64,000 nucleotides of DNA from Streptomyces xanthophaeus (GTDB lineage: Bacteria > Actinomycetota > Actinomycetes > Streptomycetales > Streptomycetaceae): contig NZ_JOFT01000028.1 of assembly GCF_000725805.1 (NCBI RefSeq), forward strand, positions 171,806 to 235,805, read 5' to 3'. Position numbers and translations under genes: made by a program. Shown in pieces: positions 43,601 to 51,805 of the stretch (position 1 is its first letter; the number at the start of each line of letters is the position of its first letter). The notes beneath the pieces were generated by a model. The model did no database searches, was not told the DNA's origin, and saw only the letters and a list, made by a program, of their open reading frames with translations.

Positions 43601-44647
43601 TTACGGCGCGGTCTTGACGGTGATCTTCTTGGCGATGATGTCGGCCTTGGCCTTGTCCACCGCGGCGATGACGTCGGTCATCTCCTTGTACTTCGGGTTG
43701 GAGTCGGCCAGGCCGACGCCGTCCTTGTCCAGGCCGTAACGGATCTCACCGGTGGTCGGCTTGCCGTCCTTGACCGACTTGATCAGGTCGAAGACGGAGT
43801 CCGAGACGTCCTTGGTGACCGAGGTCAGGATGGCGTCCTTGTACTTCGTCAGACCGGCCTGGTTGTACTGGTCGGAGTCGACGCCGATGGCCCACTTGCC
43901 CTTGGCGGAGGCGGCCTCGATGGCGCCCGAGCCGGCCAGACCGGCGGCCGCGTAGACCACGTCGGCGCCCTGGTCGAGCTGACCCTGCGCAGCGGCCTTG
44001 CCGAGGTCGGGCTTGGAGAAGCCGTCGAAGTTCGGGGGCTGCGTCAGGTACTGGGAGAGCACCTTGGCGTTCGGGTTGGTGTCCTTGACGCCCTGGGTGA
44101 AGCCCGCCTCGAACTTCTTGATCAGCGGAACCTCGACGCCGCCGATGAAGCCGACCGTGCCGGTCTTCGACACCTTGGCGGCGGCGACGCCGGCCAGGTA
44201 GGAGCCCTGCTCCTCGTTGAAGACCATGTTGGCGATGTTCGGGCCGGTCACCGAGGTGTCGTCGATGATGCCGAACGTGGTGTCCGGGAACTTCGGCGCG
44301 ACCTTCTTGATGGCCGGGGCGTAGGCGAAGCCGACGCCGATGACCGGGTTGTTGCCCTTGCGGGCAAGCTCGGTGAGGCGCTGGACCTTGTCGGCCTCGC
44401 CCTCGCCGTCGGTGGGCTCCGCTTCGGCGCCCTTGACCTTCAGCTCGGTGTCGGCCTTCTGCAGGCCGGCGTAGGCGGCGTCGTTGAACGACTGGTCGCC
44501 GCGGCCACCGACGTCGTACGCGATGGCGGCGCTGGCTTCCTTCGAGGACTCGGTGTCCGAGGACTTCTTACCGCCACAGGCGGTGGCCGAGAGGGCCAGC
44601 GCCGCGGACGCGATGCCCACGGTGGCGATCCTGGTGATCCGGCGCAA
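43601..44647 (-). CDS. BMP-family nucleoside-binding lipoprotein
   Basis: A 348-residue substrate-binding lipoprotein of the BMP/PnrA-like family, which binds purine and pyrimidine nucleosides for an ABC importer. Signal MRRITRIATVGIASAALALSATACGG gives a lipidated Cys24. Motifs are DVGGRGDQSFNDAAYAGLQKAD, VIGVGFAYAPAIKKVA, FNEEQGSYLAGVAAA, VGFIGGVEVPLIKKF and WAIGVDSDQYNQAGL. It precedes the ATPase gene in the same direction but has its own operator-bearing promoter and its own terminator. Confidence 0.94.
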   Translation of the reverse strand: MRRITRIATVGIASAALALSATACGGKKSSDTESSKEASAAIAYDVGGRGDQSFNDAAYAGLQKADTELKVKGAEAEPTDGEGEADKVQRLTELARKGNNPVIGVGFAYAPAIKKVAPKFPDTTFGIIDDTSVTGPNIANMVFNEEQGSYLAGVAAAKVSKTGTVGFIGGVEVPLIKKFEAGFTQGVKDTNPNAKVLSQYLTQPPNFDGFSKPDLGKAAAQGQLDQGADVVYAAAGLAGSGAIEAASAKGKWAIGVDSDQYNQAGLTKYKDAILTSVTKDVSDSVFDLIKSVKDGKPTTGEIRYGLDKDGVGLADSNPKYKEMTDVIAAVDKAKADIIAKKITVKTAP

Positions 44648-44707
44648 GGGGAGGCTCCTTCAAAACCTGACCGAAGCGCCACGACCGGCGCTGGTTTCGC
44701 GGCGATC

Positions 44708-44719
44708 GTAACGCGCGTA
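44708..44719. promoter_or_regulatory. Nucleoside-regulon half-degenerate palindrome upstream of the BMP gene
   Basis: TAACGCGCGTAG, with the right half perfect and two changes in the left half, 61 bases before the start. On the minus strand TTTAAC (44731-44726) and TACGAT (44709-44704) lie 16 bases apart and may be -35 and -10, placing this site in the spacer. Confidence 0.7.
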
Positions 44720-44800
44720 GATGTCAGTTAAAGGCCCGTTCATGAGTCGTTATCGGATCGTCGCGAACCGGACAGTGACCGATTCGTAACTGCACGGTGC

Positions 44801-44825
44801 CCAGCCCTTGTGTACCAAGGGCTGG
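44801..44825. terminator. Terminator after the M20 amidohydrolase gene
   Basis: Ten-base stem CCAGCCCTTG with its complement and a five-base loop, 39 bases past the amidohydrolase stop on the minus strand. Confidence 0.75.
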
Positions 44826-44864
44826 ACAGCTCCGGCGAGGGATCGTCGAATGTTGTACTGCGCT

Positions 44865-46109
44865 TTACCCGACGGGCCTGGCGCGGCGTCCGTCGAGCAG
44901 TGCGGCGGCCGTGAAGAACTCCACGCCGACGGCGATCGCGTCCTCGTCCACGTCGAAGTCGCCGCGGTGCAGGTCGCGCTTGGCCGTGTCACCGGGGGTG
45001 CGGACCCCAAGGCGGGCCATCGCGCCCGGGACATGCTCCAGGTACCAGGAGAAGTCCTCGCCGCCCAGGCTCTGCTCGGTGTCCTCGACCGAATCGATGC
45101 CGCACCGGGCGCCCATGGCCTCGCGGAGCAGTTCGGTGACCACGGGGTCGTTGACCACCGGCGGCACCCCGCGCACGTGGTTGATCTCGAACTTCGCCCC
45201 GTGCATCGTCGCCACCTCGTCGATGGCCGCGTGGATCATGTCCGGGGCCTCGTGCCAGGCGTTCAGGTCCAGGCAGCGCACGGTCCCCGAGAGCTCGGCG
45301 TGCATGGGGATGACGTTGCAGGCGTGCCCGGCCTCGATCCGCCCCCAGGTGACCGACATCCCGGAACGGGCGTCCATCCGGCGGGCCAGCAGCGCCGGGA
45401 CGTCTACGGCCACCCGGGCGGCGGCCGTGACCAGGTCGGTGGTCAGGTGCGGGCGCGCGGTGTGCCCGCCGGAACCGGCCAGGGTGACCTCCAGCCGGTC
45501 GCAGGCCGAGGTGATGGGGCCGGCCCGCAGTCCGATCCGTCCGGCGTCGACGCGGGGGTCGCAGTGGACGGCGACCATCTTGCCCACGCCGTCCAGGACC
45601 CCGGACTCGATGGCCTCGGTGGCCCCGCCCGGCAGCACCTCCTCGGCGGGCTGGAACAGCAGACGTACGGGGCGGGGCAGCAGGCCCTGCCGGTCCAGCT
45701 CGGCCAGCACCAGGCCGGCGCCGAGGACGACGGCGGTGTGCACGTCGTGGCCGCAGGCGTGGGCGCGGTCCGGGACGGTGGAGCGGTAGGCGACGTGCGT
45801 CTTGGCGTCCGGGATGGGCAGGGCGTCGATGTCCGCGCGCAGGGCCAGCATCGGCCGTACGCCGTCCCACGTCCCCACGTCACAGATCAGGCCGGTGCCG
45901 GACTTCAGCACCCGTGGGTGCAGGCCGGCTTTCTCCAGCCGGGCCTTGATCGCCGCCGTGGTGCGGAACTCCTGGTGTCCGAGTTCGGGGTGCATGTGCA
46001 AGTCACGGCGGAAGGCGATCAGTTCGGCACGCAGGTGGTCCGGAAGCTTGCCGGGCAGCTCGGGCCGGTCGGGCTTGCCGGGCAGGGCGGTCTGGGACTC
46101 GCGGGACAT
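44865..46109 (-). CDS. M20-family metal-dependent amidohydrolase
   Basis: A 414-residue M20D-type amidase/deacylase (AmhX/HipO-like). Marker residues: FRRDLHMHPELGHQEF, HACGHDVHTAVVLGAG (metal ligand and catalytic Asp), FQPAEEVLPGGA with the catalytic Glu pair, and the metal histidine in MHAE. The terminal GGEDFSWYLEHVPG is the second ligand site. The natural substrate (an N-acyl amino acid or similar) is unknown. ATG 46109 after GGGTGAAC is used; GTG 46121 adds four residues. It is a single gene in the same direction as the BMP gene, 217 bases apart. Confidence 0.9.
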   Translation of the reverse strand: MSRESQTALPGKPDRPELPGKLPDHLRAELIAFRRDLHMHPELGHQEFRTTAAIKARLEKAGLHPRVLKSGTGLICDVGTWDGVRPMLALRADIDALPIPDAKTHVAYRSTVPDRAHACGHDVHTAVVLGAGLVLAELDRQGLLPRPVRLLFQPAEEVLPGGATEAIESGVLDGVGKMVAVHCDPRVDAGRIGLRAGPITSACDRLEVTLAGSGGHTARPHLTTDLVTAAARVAVDVPALLARRMDARSGMSVTWGRIEAGHACNVIPMHAELSGTVRCLDLNAWHEAPDMIHAAIDEVATMHGAKFEINHVRGVPPVVNDPVVTELLREAMGARCGIDSVEDTEQSLGGEDFSWYLEHVPGAMARLGVRTPGDTAKRDLHRGDFDVDEDAIAVGVEFFTAAALLDGRRARPVG

Positions 46110-46246
46110 CAACTGGTTCACCCGTTGAAGGGTAGGCGCACCTGCCCGTCAACTGGCTGGAGATCACGAAAAGTTCATGCCGTTAGGGGAAGAAAACCCG
46201 GCCTCTGGACGCATGAGGGGGCGGGCGCGCGGGTAAACTCGCACGC

Positions 46247-47494
46247 TCATCCGGCCGCCGGAGCCGCCTGAGCGGGGAGTCTGTGCACATCACGGGCGGT
46301 TTCGGTGACCCCGGCGAGGAAGCTGCGGGCCCGCGGGGAAGCGGACGCGGTGAGCCAGGACGGGTCGACATCGCATGCGACGACCGTCACACCGGTACCG
46401 GTCAGGGCGTACGGCAGGGTGTGGACGACCGTGGACGGAAAGCTGACGACCGTACGTCCGACCGGGCCGCGGCGGGCGATCAGTTCCAGCGGCAGGTCCG
46501 GACGGACGATCTCCAGCCCGGTGGCCTCGCTGAGGGCGCGCAGCTTCTCCGGGGACTCCCGGCGGTGCGCGAAGTAGCGGGTCGCGCCGTGCTCCCTGGT
46601 CAGGGCGCGCACGGCGTCCAGGTAGCGGCCGGGGTCCACCACCCCGGTCTCCACCAGCGACGTGCCGACCAGGTCGGTGCCCTTGGTCAGCAGCGGCGGC
46701 CCGAAGCGCTCGCGGGTCCAGGCGAAGGCGTTGACCCGCAGCGTCATCGCGCCGTGGACGGTGACGGGCATCGAGGTGAAGACCTCGACCCGGCGGCCGC
46801 GGCCCGCCACGGGGGTGAAGCGGCGCCGTGCGGTCGCCGACACCGGGGCGTAGGCCAGTTCGCGCACCCGGCCGGGCAGTCCGCCGCCGCCGGCGCGGTG
46901 CCAGCGCACGAGGCGTTCGCCGCGGGCGGTCTGGGCGACGAACTCCATGGTGGCGGTCCCGTCGTCGACCACGACGAGTTCCTCGGCCCGTACGAGGGTG
47001 AGCAGCAGCTGCACGTAGCGGGAGAAGGGGTCGCCGATGACGACCCGGCGGGCCGCCCGGACGTCGCGGGCCAGCGCGGCGAGCGCCTTGAGCGGGGCGA
47101 GCCGGCCGCCGCGGGCCTCCTGCCAGCTCACCTCGTGGCCCTCGTCGCGGGCCAGGCCCGCCATCCGGCGCAGCTGGCCCCGGGACATCGGGTCGGTCGG
47201 GGGCAGGACGACGATCCGCAGGCCGGCCGTCGCGGCGTCCGGGAGGCCGTCCGCCGGACCCGTCCCCTGGCCTGTCTCCGGGCCTGTCTCGGGGCCTGTC
47301 TCCGGGCCTGCCTCCGGGCCGGAGACAGGCCCGGCACCCGGCCGGCCGGCGCGGGTCTTGCGCTGGCGCGGGACCCCGTCCAGCAGCGGTCCGGGGGCGT
47401 CGGGGCCAAACCGGTGCAGATGGGCCCACTCCAGCACGTTCAGGAGCTGGACCGGACTCTCGACGAACGCCAGGGTGCGAGCTGTTGGGGTCAC
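46247..47494 (-). CDS. Sialyltransferase-like wall glycopolymer protein
   Basis: A 415-residue protein starting RTLAFVESPVQLLNVLEWAHLH, the usual start of GT52/polysialyltransferase-like families. The second half has VVIGDPFSRYVQLLL, ELVVVDDGTATMEFV, RYFAHRRESPEKLRAL (the HP/HR nucleotide sugar site) and FPSTVVHTLPYALTGTG. Between about 60 and 90 is a low-complexity GPETGPETG repeat. GTG 47494 follows GAGGAGT. The downstream place after NeuA-NeuB suggests it adds sialic acid or Kdn to a wall polymer; donor and acceptor are not shown by sequence. Confidence 0.8.
   Translation of the reverse strand: MTPTARTLAFVESPVQLLNVLEWAHLHRFGPDAPGPLLDGVPRQRKTRAGRPGAGPVSGPEAGPETGPETGPETGQGTGPADGLPDAATAGLRIVVLPPTDPMSRGQLRRMAGLARDEGHEVSWQEARGGRLAPLKALAALARDVRAARRVVIGDPFSRYVQLLLTLVRAEELVVVDDGTATMEFVAQTARGERLVRWHRAGGGGLPGRVRELAYAPVSATARRRFTPVAGRGRRVEVFTSMPVTVHGAMTLRVNAFAWTRERFGPPLLTKGTDLVGTSLVETGVVDPGRYLDAVRALTREHGATRYFAHRRESPEKLRALSEATGLEIVRPDLPLELIARRGPVGRTVVSFPSTVVHTLPYALTGTGVTVVACDVDPSWLTASASPRARSFLAGVTETARDVHRLPAQAAPAAG
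47271..47330. repeat. 12-base repeats and inverted copy inside the sialyltransferase-like gene
   Basis: Four tandem units close to CCTGTCTCCGGG (47271-47318), then an inverted copy CCGGAGACAGGC (47319-47330). They code the GPETGPETG spacer. Because the unit is a multiple of three, length change keeps the frame. Confidence 0.8.
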
Positions 47495-47544
47495 CGGGTA
47501 CTCCTCGTCTGGGGGCGGGACTCGTACGCGCCGGACCACGGGGG

Positions 47545-49287
47545 TCAGACGGCGACCGGCTCGCCCTGGAAGCGGCGGAGCTTCTTCATGGGGCCGAGCT
47601 CGGAGGCGTAGACCCGCTTGACGCCGTCGCCGAGCGCGGTCTCGATGGTGCGGATGTCGCGGACCAGCCGGGCCAGGCCGCCGGGCTCCACGGAGGCGGC
47701 CTGGTCGGAGCCCCACATCGCGCGGTCGAGGGTGATGTGCCGCTCGACGAAGGTGGCGCCGAGGGCGACGGCGGCGAGGGTGGTCTGCAGGCCCGTCTCG
47801 TGGCCGGAGTAGCCGATCGGGACGTTCGGGTACTCCTCCTGGAGGGTGTTGATCACCCGCAGGTTGAGCTCCTCCGACTTGGCCGGGTACGTCGAAGTGG
47901 CGTGGCAGAGCAGGATGTTCTCGCTGCCAAGGACCTCCACCGCGTGCCGGATCTGGCGCGGGGTGGACATGCCGGTGGACAGCACGACGGTGCGGCCGGT
48001 GGCGCGCAGGGCGCGCAGCAGCTCGTCGTCGGTGAGGGAGGCGGAGGCCACCTTGTGGGCGGGGACGTCGAACTTCTCAAGGAAGGCGACGGCCTCGGTG
48101 TCCCACGGGGAGGCGAACCAGTCGATGCCGCGCTTGGCGCAGTGCTCGTCGATGGCGCGGTACTCCTCCTCGCCGAACTCGACCTTGTGGCGGTAGTCGA
48201 TGTAGGTCATCCGGCCCCAGGGGGTGTCGCGCTCGATGTCCCACTGGTCGCGCGGGGTGCAGATCTCCGGGGTGCGCTTCTGGAACTTCACGGCGTCGCA
48301 GCCCGCTTCGGCGGCGGCGTCGACGAGGGCGAAGGCGTTGCCGAGGTCGCCGTTGTGGTTGATGCCGATCTCGCCGACGACGTAGACGGGCCGGCCGGGT
48401 CCGGCGGTGCGCGAGCCGAAGGTCCGCTGGCGGGCGTGGGCGGTGGGGGTGGTGGCGGCGGTGGCGGTCATGGCAGGTGACGTCCTTCGGTGCGGGAGGC
48501 GCGGGGAGTACGGGAGGTGCGTGGGGTCTGTGGAGGCTGTGGGGCCTGCGGGGTACGGGGTGCTCGGGTCGGGGTGTGGCGGCGGTGGCCCGGCCGGTTC
48601 GAAGAGCGGGGCGAGGAGCCGGGCCCGGGCCAGGTCGTGCGGGTCGTCGATCTCCAGGACCCGCGCGGGGTCGGTGGCGACGGGGAGGGTGCGGCCGAAG
48701 AAGCGGTGCCGGGCGGTGCGGAACCCGGCGGCGTCCATGGCGTAGGCGGCGCCGGTCTCCAGCAGGTCCTGCGGCCGGTCCTGCCGGCGGGGCCGGTGCG
48801 CGCGGTCGTGGTTGACCCCGGTCCCGTCGCCGTCGCCGGCCGGGTCCCGGCGCCACAGGAAGCCGTGGAACGGGGCGACGGTGAGGGCGCAGTCGGCGGC
48901 CCCGGAGGCCACCGCGGCGGCGACGGACTCGACGTCGGAGGCGGTGAGGAAGGGGCTGGTGCACTGGACCAGGAGGACCACGTCCACGGTGACGGAGTGC
49001 AGTTCCTCGAAGGCGCCCAGCGCGTGCAGCACGGCGGCTTCGCTGCTGGCGGTGTCCCCGGAGATCGCGGTGGGCCGGGCGGTCACGTCGGCCCCGGCGG
49101 CGACGGCCGCGGCCGCGATCGCCTCCGAGTCGGTGGAGACCACGACGTCCGTGACGGTCGGCGCGGCCAGACAGGCCCCGACGGCGCGGGCGACGAGCGG
49201 GACCCCGGCGACCTCGGCGAGGTTCTTGCCGGGGACCCCCTTGGAGCCGCCCCGCGCGGGGACCACGGCCAGCACCCGGGGGCTCAC
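47545..49287 (-). CDS. neuA-neuB: Fused CMP-sialate synthetase (NeuA) - sialate synthase (NeuB)
   Basis: One uninterrupted frame of 580 residues. Residues 1-229 are a nonulosonate cytidylyltransferase: VVPARGGSKGVPGKN, SSEAAVLHALGAFEE, LVQCTSPFLTASDVESV and VLEIDDPHDLARARLL. A proline-rich linker (about 230-272) leads to a NeuB synthase TIM barrel: VGEIGINHNGDLGNAF, DAVKFQKRTPEICT, FASPWDTEAV, LSTGMSTPRQI, HATSTYPAKSEELNLRVI, GYSGHETG and RHITLDRAMWGSDQAAS. The SAF domain usual at the NeuB end is missing. GTG 49287 overlaps the upstream gene by four bases. An internal ATG at 48471 with a weakly spaced GAAGGA could also give separate NeuB. The pathway product (sialic acid or Kdn) is not resolved. 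Confidence 0.88.
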   Translation of the reverse strand: MSPRVLAVVPARGGSKGVPGKNLAEVAGVPLVARAVGACLAAPTVTDVVVSTDSEAIAAAAVAAGADVTARPTAISGDTASSEAAVLHALGAFEELHSVTVDVVLLVQCTSPFLTASDVESVAAAVASGAADCALTVAPFHGFLWRRDPAGDGDGTGVNHDRAHRPRRQDRPQDLLETGAAYAMDAAGFRTARHRFFGRTLPVATDPARVLEIDDPHDLARARLLAPLFEPAGPPPPHPDPSTPYPAGPTASTDPTHLPYSPRLPHRRTSPAMTATAATTPTAHARQRTFGSRTAGPGRPVYVVGEIGINHNGDLGNAFALVDAAAEAGCDAVKFQKRTPEICTPRDQWDIERDTPWGRMTYIDYRHKVEFGEEEYRAIDEHCAKRGIDWFASPWDTEAVAFLEKFDVPAHKVASASLTDDELLRALRATGRTVVLSTGMSTPRQIRHAVEVLGSENILLCHATSTYPAKSEELNLRVINTLQEEYPNVPIGYSGHETGLQTTLAAVALGATFVERHITLDRAMWGSDQAASVEPGGLARLVRDIRTIETALGDGVKRVYASELGPMKKLRRFQGEPVAV

Positions 49288-50648
49288 AGCTCCCCCAGCC
49301 TGCGGATCGCCGGGGCCACCCGCTGGACGCCGTGCCGGTAGGCCCCGCGGGCCGCCTCGCGCAGATGGGCGCGGAGCCTGCGGCGCAGCCGGGAGCCGGC
49401 CTCCGGTGCGCGCGCGGCGCCGGGCAGCGGGGTGCCGTCGGGGGCCAGGTGGTGGCGGGCGAGGATGCCGGGCAGGTAACCGGGGGCGGTGGTGAGCGTG
49501 TAGTACGGCGCGGGGGGCGGCAGCCGCCGGGCACCCGTGAGGGCGGCGACCCGCGCCCGGGCCGCGGCGTAGGCGTCGTGCGGGAGGACTTCGGCGGCCT
49601 CCGGCCCGCCCGGCCCGGCAGCGGTGGACGCCTGCGCCGCCGGGCCCGGCAGGACGCCCTGGGCCGCCAGCCAGTGCGGGTCGCCCTGCGGCAGCAGTCC
49701 GGCGTCGAGCTGGTCCCAGGAGGCGAGGCAGCCGGAGCCGAGGAAGTGGTGGTTGCCGAGGGCCTCGCGGATGCCGAGGTCGGTGAGGACGGCCGTCGGG
49801 ACGCCCCGGTGCAGGGACTCCAGCGCGGCGGTGGACGAGACGGTGACCAGCAGGTCGGTCCCGTCGAGCACCTCGCCCATGTTCCCGTAGACCAGCCGGC
49901 AGTTCGGCGGCAGACCGCCCGGGAGCTTGGCCGCGAGCCGCTGGTACGGCTGCTCCTCCAGGTGCGTGGTGTGCTCCCCGGGCCTGCTCCGCAGCTTGAT
50001 CAGCACCTCCCGCTGCGGGTGCAGCCTGGCGTGCGCGGCGGCCCGCTCCAGCAGGTAGGTGCGGTCCGCGCGGCTGTCGGGCACCGAGGGCTGCACGGCG
50101 AACACCACCGTGTGGACACGGCTCCCGGCCCGCTCGTACGGCGCCCCGCCGAGGAAGGGCAGCGCGGTCTCGGTGACGGCGCCCGCGTCCGCGCCCACCC
50201 CCTCGTACACGGCGCGGAAACGCTCCGCGTCGTGCCGGGAGTTGGCGAGGACGAGGTCGGCTCCGTGGCGCAGCAGCAGCCCGTCGGCGAGCTTCTCGTA
50301 CACGACGCCCACGTAGCCGGTGACGAGTACGGGGCGCTCGGCCGGGGCGGGCCACAGGGCGCGGGCCCCGTGCAGGACGGCCTGGACGGCGCCGCCGACG
50401 AGGGCGAGGACGATCACGTCGTAGCGCTCGCGCTCGATCTCGGCGAGGAACTGCGCGCAGGTCACCTCGGTCAGCCGGTCGGCACGGACGCCCACCTCCC
50501 CGAGCTGGCGCGCGGTGGGGGTGGCCCGGCCGCGCAGGAGGTATCCGGTGAGCTGGTGTCCGGGCACGAGACGGCCTGCGGTGAGTGCACCCCATTTCCA
50601 TCGCGTATCGGAATCGGCGAGTACGGCTACGCGCTTGCGTTCTGGCAC
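49284..50648 (-). CDS. Wall glycopolymer protein of DUF6716 type
   Basis: A 454-residue protein with the glycosyltransferase-B fold type of DUF6716. It starts RVAVLADSDTRWKWGALTAGRLV, has LALVGGAVQAVLHG, LVTGYVGVVYEKLADGL, and a donor-binding half with EVLIKLRSRPGEHTTH, LVTVSSTAALESLHRGVPTAVL and LGIREALGNHHFLGSG. Its last base pairs overlap neuA-neuB by four bases. It is the first gene of a three-gene minus-strand operon. GTG 50648 is chosen because the wrong-frame upstream sequence has poor codon use. Confidence 0.82.
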   Translation of the reverse strand: MPERKRVAVLADSDTRWKWGALTAGRLVPGHQLTGYLLRGRATPTARQLGEVGVRADRLTEVTCAQFLAEIERERYDVIVLALVGGAVQAVLHGARALWPAPAERPVLVTGYVGVVYEKLADGLLLRHGADLVLANSRHDAERFRAVYEGVGADAGAVTETALPFLGGAPYERAGSRVHTVVFAVQPSVPDSRADRTYLLERAAAHARLHPQREVLIKLRSRPGEHTTHLEEQPYQRLAAKLPGGLPPNCRLVYGNMGEVLDGTDLLVTVSSTAALESLHRGVPTAVLTDLGIREALGNHHFLGSGCLASWDQLDAGLLPQGDPHWLAAQGVLPGPAAQASTAAGPGGPEAAEVLPHDAYAAARARVAALTGARRLPPPAPYYTLTTAPGYLPGILARHHLAPDGTPLPGAARAPEAGSRLRRRLRAHLREAARGAYRHGVQRVAPAIRRLGEL

Positions 50649-50701
50649 GCGGCAGAAACTATTGGGCAATTTCGGTGATCGGCCCAACGAGCGCACAACA
50701 G

Positions 50702-50747
50702 CGGGTTAACAACGCGTCGACTGAATGCGAAAGCGCACGGGTTAACA
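50702..50747. promoter_or_regulatory. Direct repeats CGGGTTAACA in the divergent glycopolymer promoter
   Basis: CGGGTTAACA occurs at 50702-50711 and again at 50738-50747, 36 bases apart, each with GTTAAC in the centre. They lie between the divergent starts at 50648 and 50825. Confidence 0.5.
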
Positions 50748-50824
50748 TGCCCGCCCCGCGCCGTTCACATGGAATCCGCATCCGGGTCATGATGAATGCC
50801 GGACGAAGCCATAACGTCTCGCAG

Positions 50825-51805
50825 GTGCCCAAGCTCTCTGTTGTCGTGCCGTTCTACAACGTGCAGACATACGCACCGGATGCCCTGAAAAGTCTCGAAC
50901 TCAACGCCCGGGACGATTTCGAGTTCCTGCTCGTCGACGACTGCTCGACGGACGGGACCCCCGAACTCCTGGAACGGGCGGCCCGCGAGCTGCCCGGGGC
51001 GGTGCACCTCAGATGCGACCGCAACGGCGGCCTGGCCACCGCACGGAACACCGGGCTGGCCGCGGCCCGCGGCGAGTACCTCGCCTTCCTCGACGGGGAC
51101 GACTGGCTGGCCCCGGGCCACCTGGCCCGGACCCTGGCCGCCATAGAGGCGCTGAACTGCGATTTCGTGCGGACCGACCATGTGCAGTGCACCGGCCGGA
51201 CGCGGAGCGTGCAGCGGGTTCCCTACGGCCCGCAGGGGGTGGTCGCCGACCCGCGGACGGGCATCCTGCCCGCGGACCGGGCCACCTCGGTGGACTATCC
51301 GTACGCGTGGGCCGGCATGTACCACCGGCGGCTGCTGGACCGCGGGGCGCTCCGCTTCACCGACGGGCTGCGGACGGCGGAGGACCGGCCGTGGATCTGG
51401 CGGCTGCACCGGGAGGCGGCATCCTTCGCCGCGGTCGGAATGCCCGGGATCTTCTACCGGCGCGGAGTTTCCACCTCATTGACGCAGATCGGGGACGAGC
51501 GGCAGCTGGATTTCATCCGGGCATTTGATCAGATCTTGTCCGACACGGCCGCCGACCGGGAATCCGGCCGACTGCTCCCTAAAGCCGTCCGAACATATTG
51601 CGCAATTATCGCGCACCATGTCGGGTCCATCGAAAGGTTCGAACCTGCCGTGGCCAAGAAACTCCGCTCGATGAGCACGGCGGCGCTCGGACGCATGCCG
51701 CAGGACGTACTGGACCGGGCCCTGGACTCGATGGACATCGACCGCTCCACCCTGCTGCGCCGCCTGCGCGGAAGCCGCCGCGTCCGGTCGGGGGCGCACG
51801 CCTGA
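50825..51805 (+). CDS. Family 2 glycosyltransferase (wall polymer)
   Basis: A 326-residue GT-A transferase. The donor site is LSVVVPFYNVQTYAPDALKSL, LLVDDCSTDGTPELLERAA and ARGEYLAFLDGDDWLAPGHL (DXD motif), and the acceptor region has RFTDGLRTAEDRPWIWRLH (ED base motif). GTG 50825 (VPKLSVVV) is preferred; the codons between ATG 50789 and it are unlike the rest. It probably transfers a sugar unit of the wall polymer. The next gene starts by a one-base overlap. Confidence 0.88.
   Translation: MPKLSVVVPFYNVQTYAPDALKSLELNARDDFEFLLVDDCSTDGTPELLERAARELPGAVHLRCDRNGGLATARNTGLAAARGEYLAFLDGDDWLAPGHLARTLAAIEALNCDFVRTDHVQCTGRTRSVQRVPYGPQGVVADPRTGILPADRATSVDYPYAWAGMYHRRLLDRGALRFTDGLRTAEDRPWIWRLHREAASFAAVGMPGIFYRRGVSTSLTQIGDERQLDFIRAFDQILSDTAADRESGRLLPKAVRTYCAIIAHHVGSIERFEPAVAKKLRSMSTAALGRMPQDVLDRALDSMDIDRSTLLRRLRGSRRVRSGAHA

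Noticed and set aside
49290..50601. Upstream extension of the NeuA-NeuB frame to a 1018-residue protein
   Set aside because: This part is an antisense-free shadow in another frame of the DUF6716-type gene; it is arginine/proline-rich without motifs, and the coupled GTG at 49287 is the natural start.
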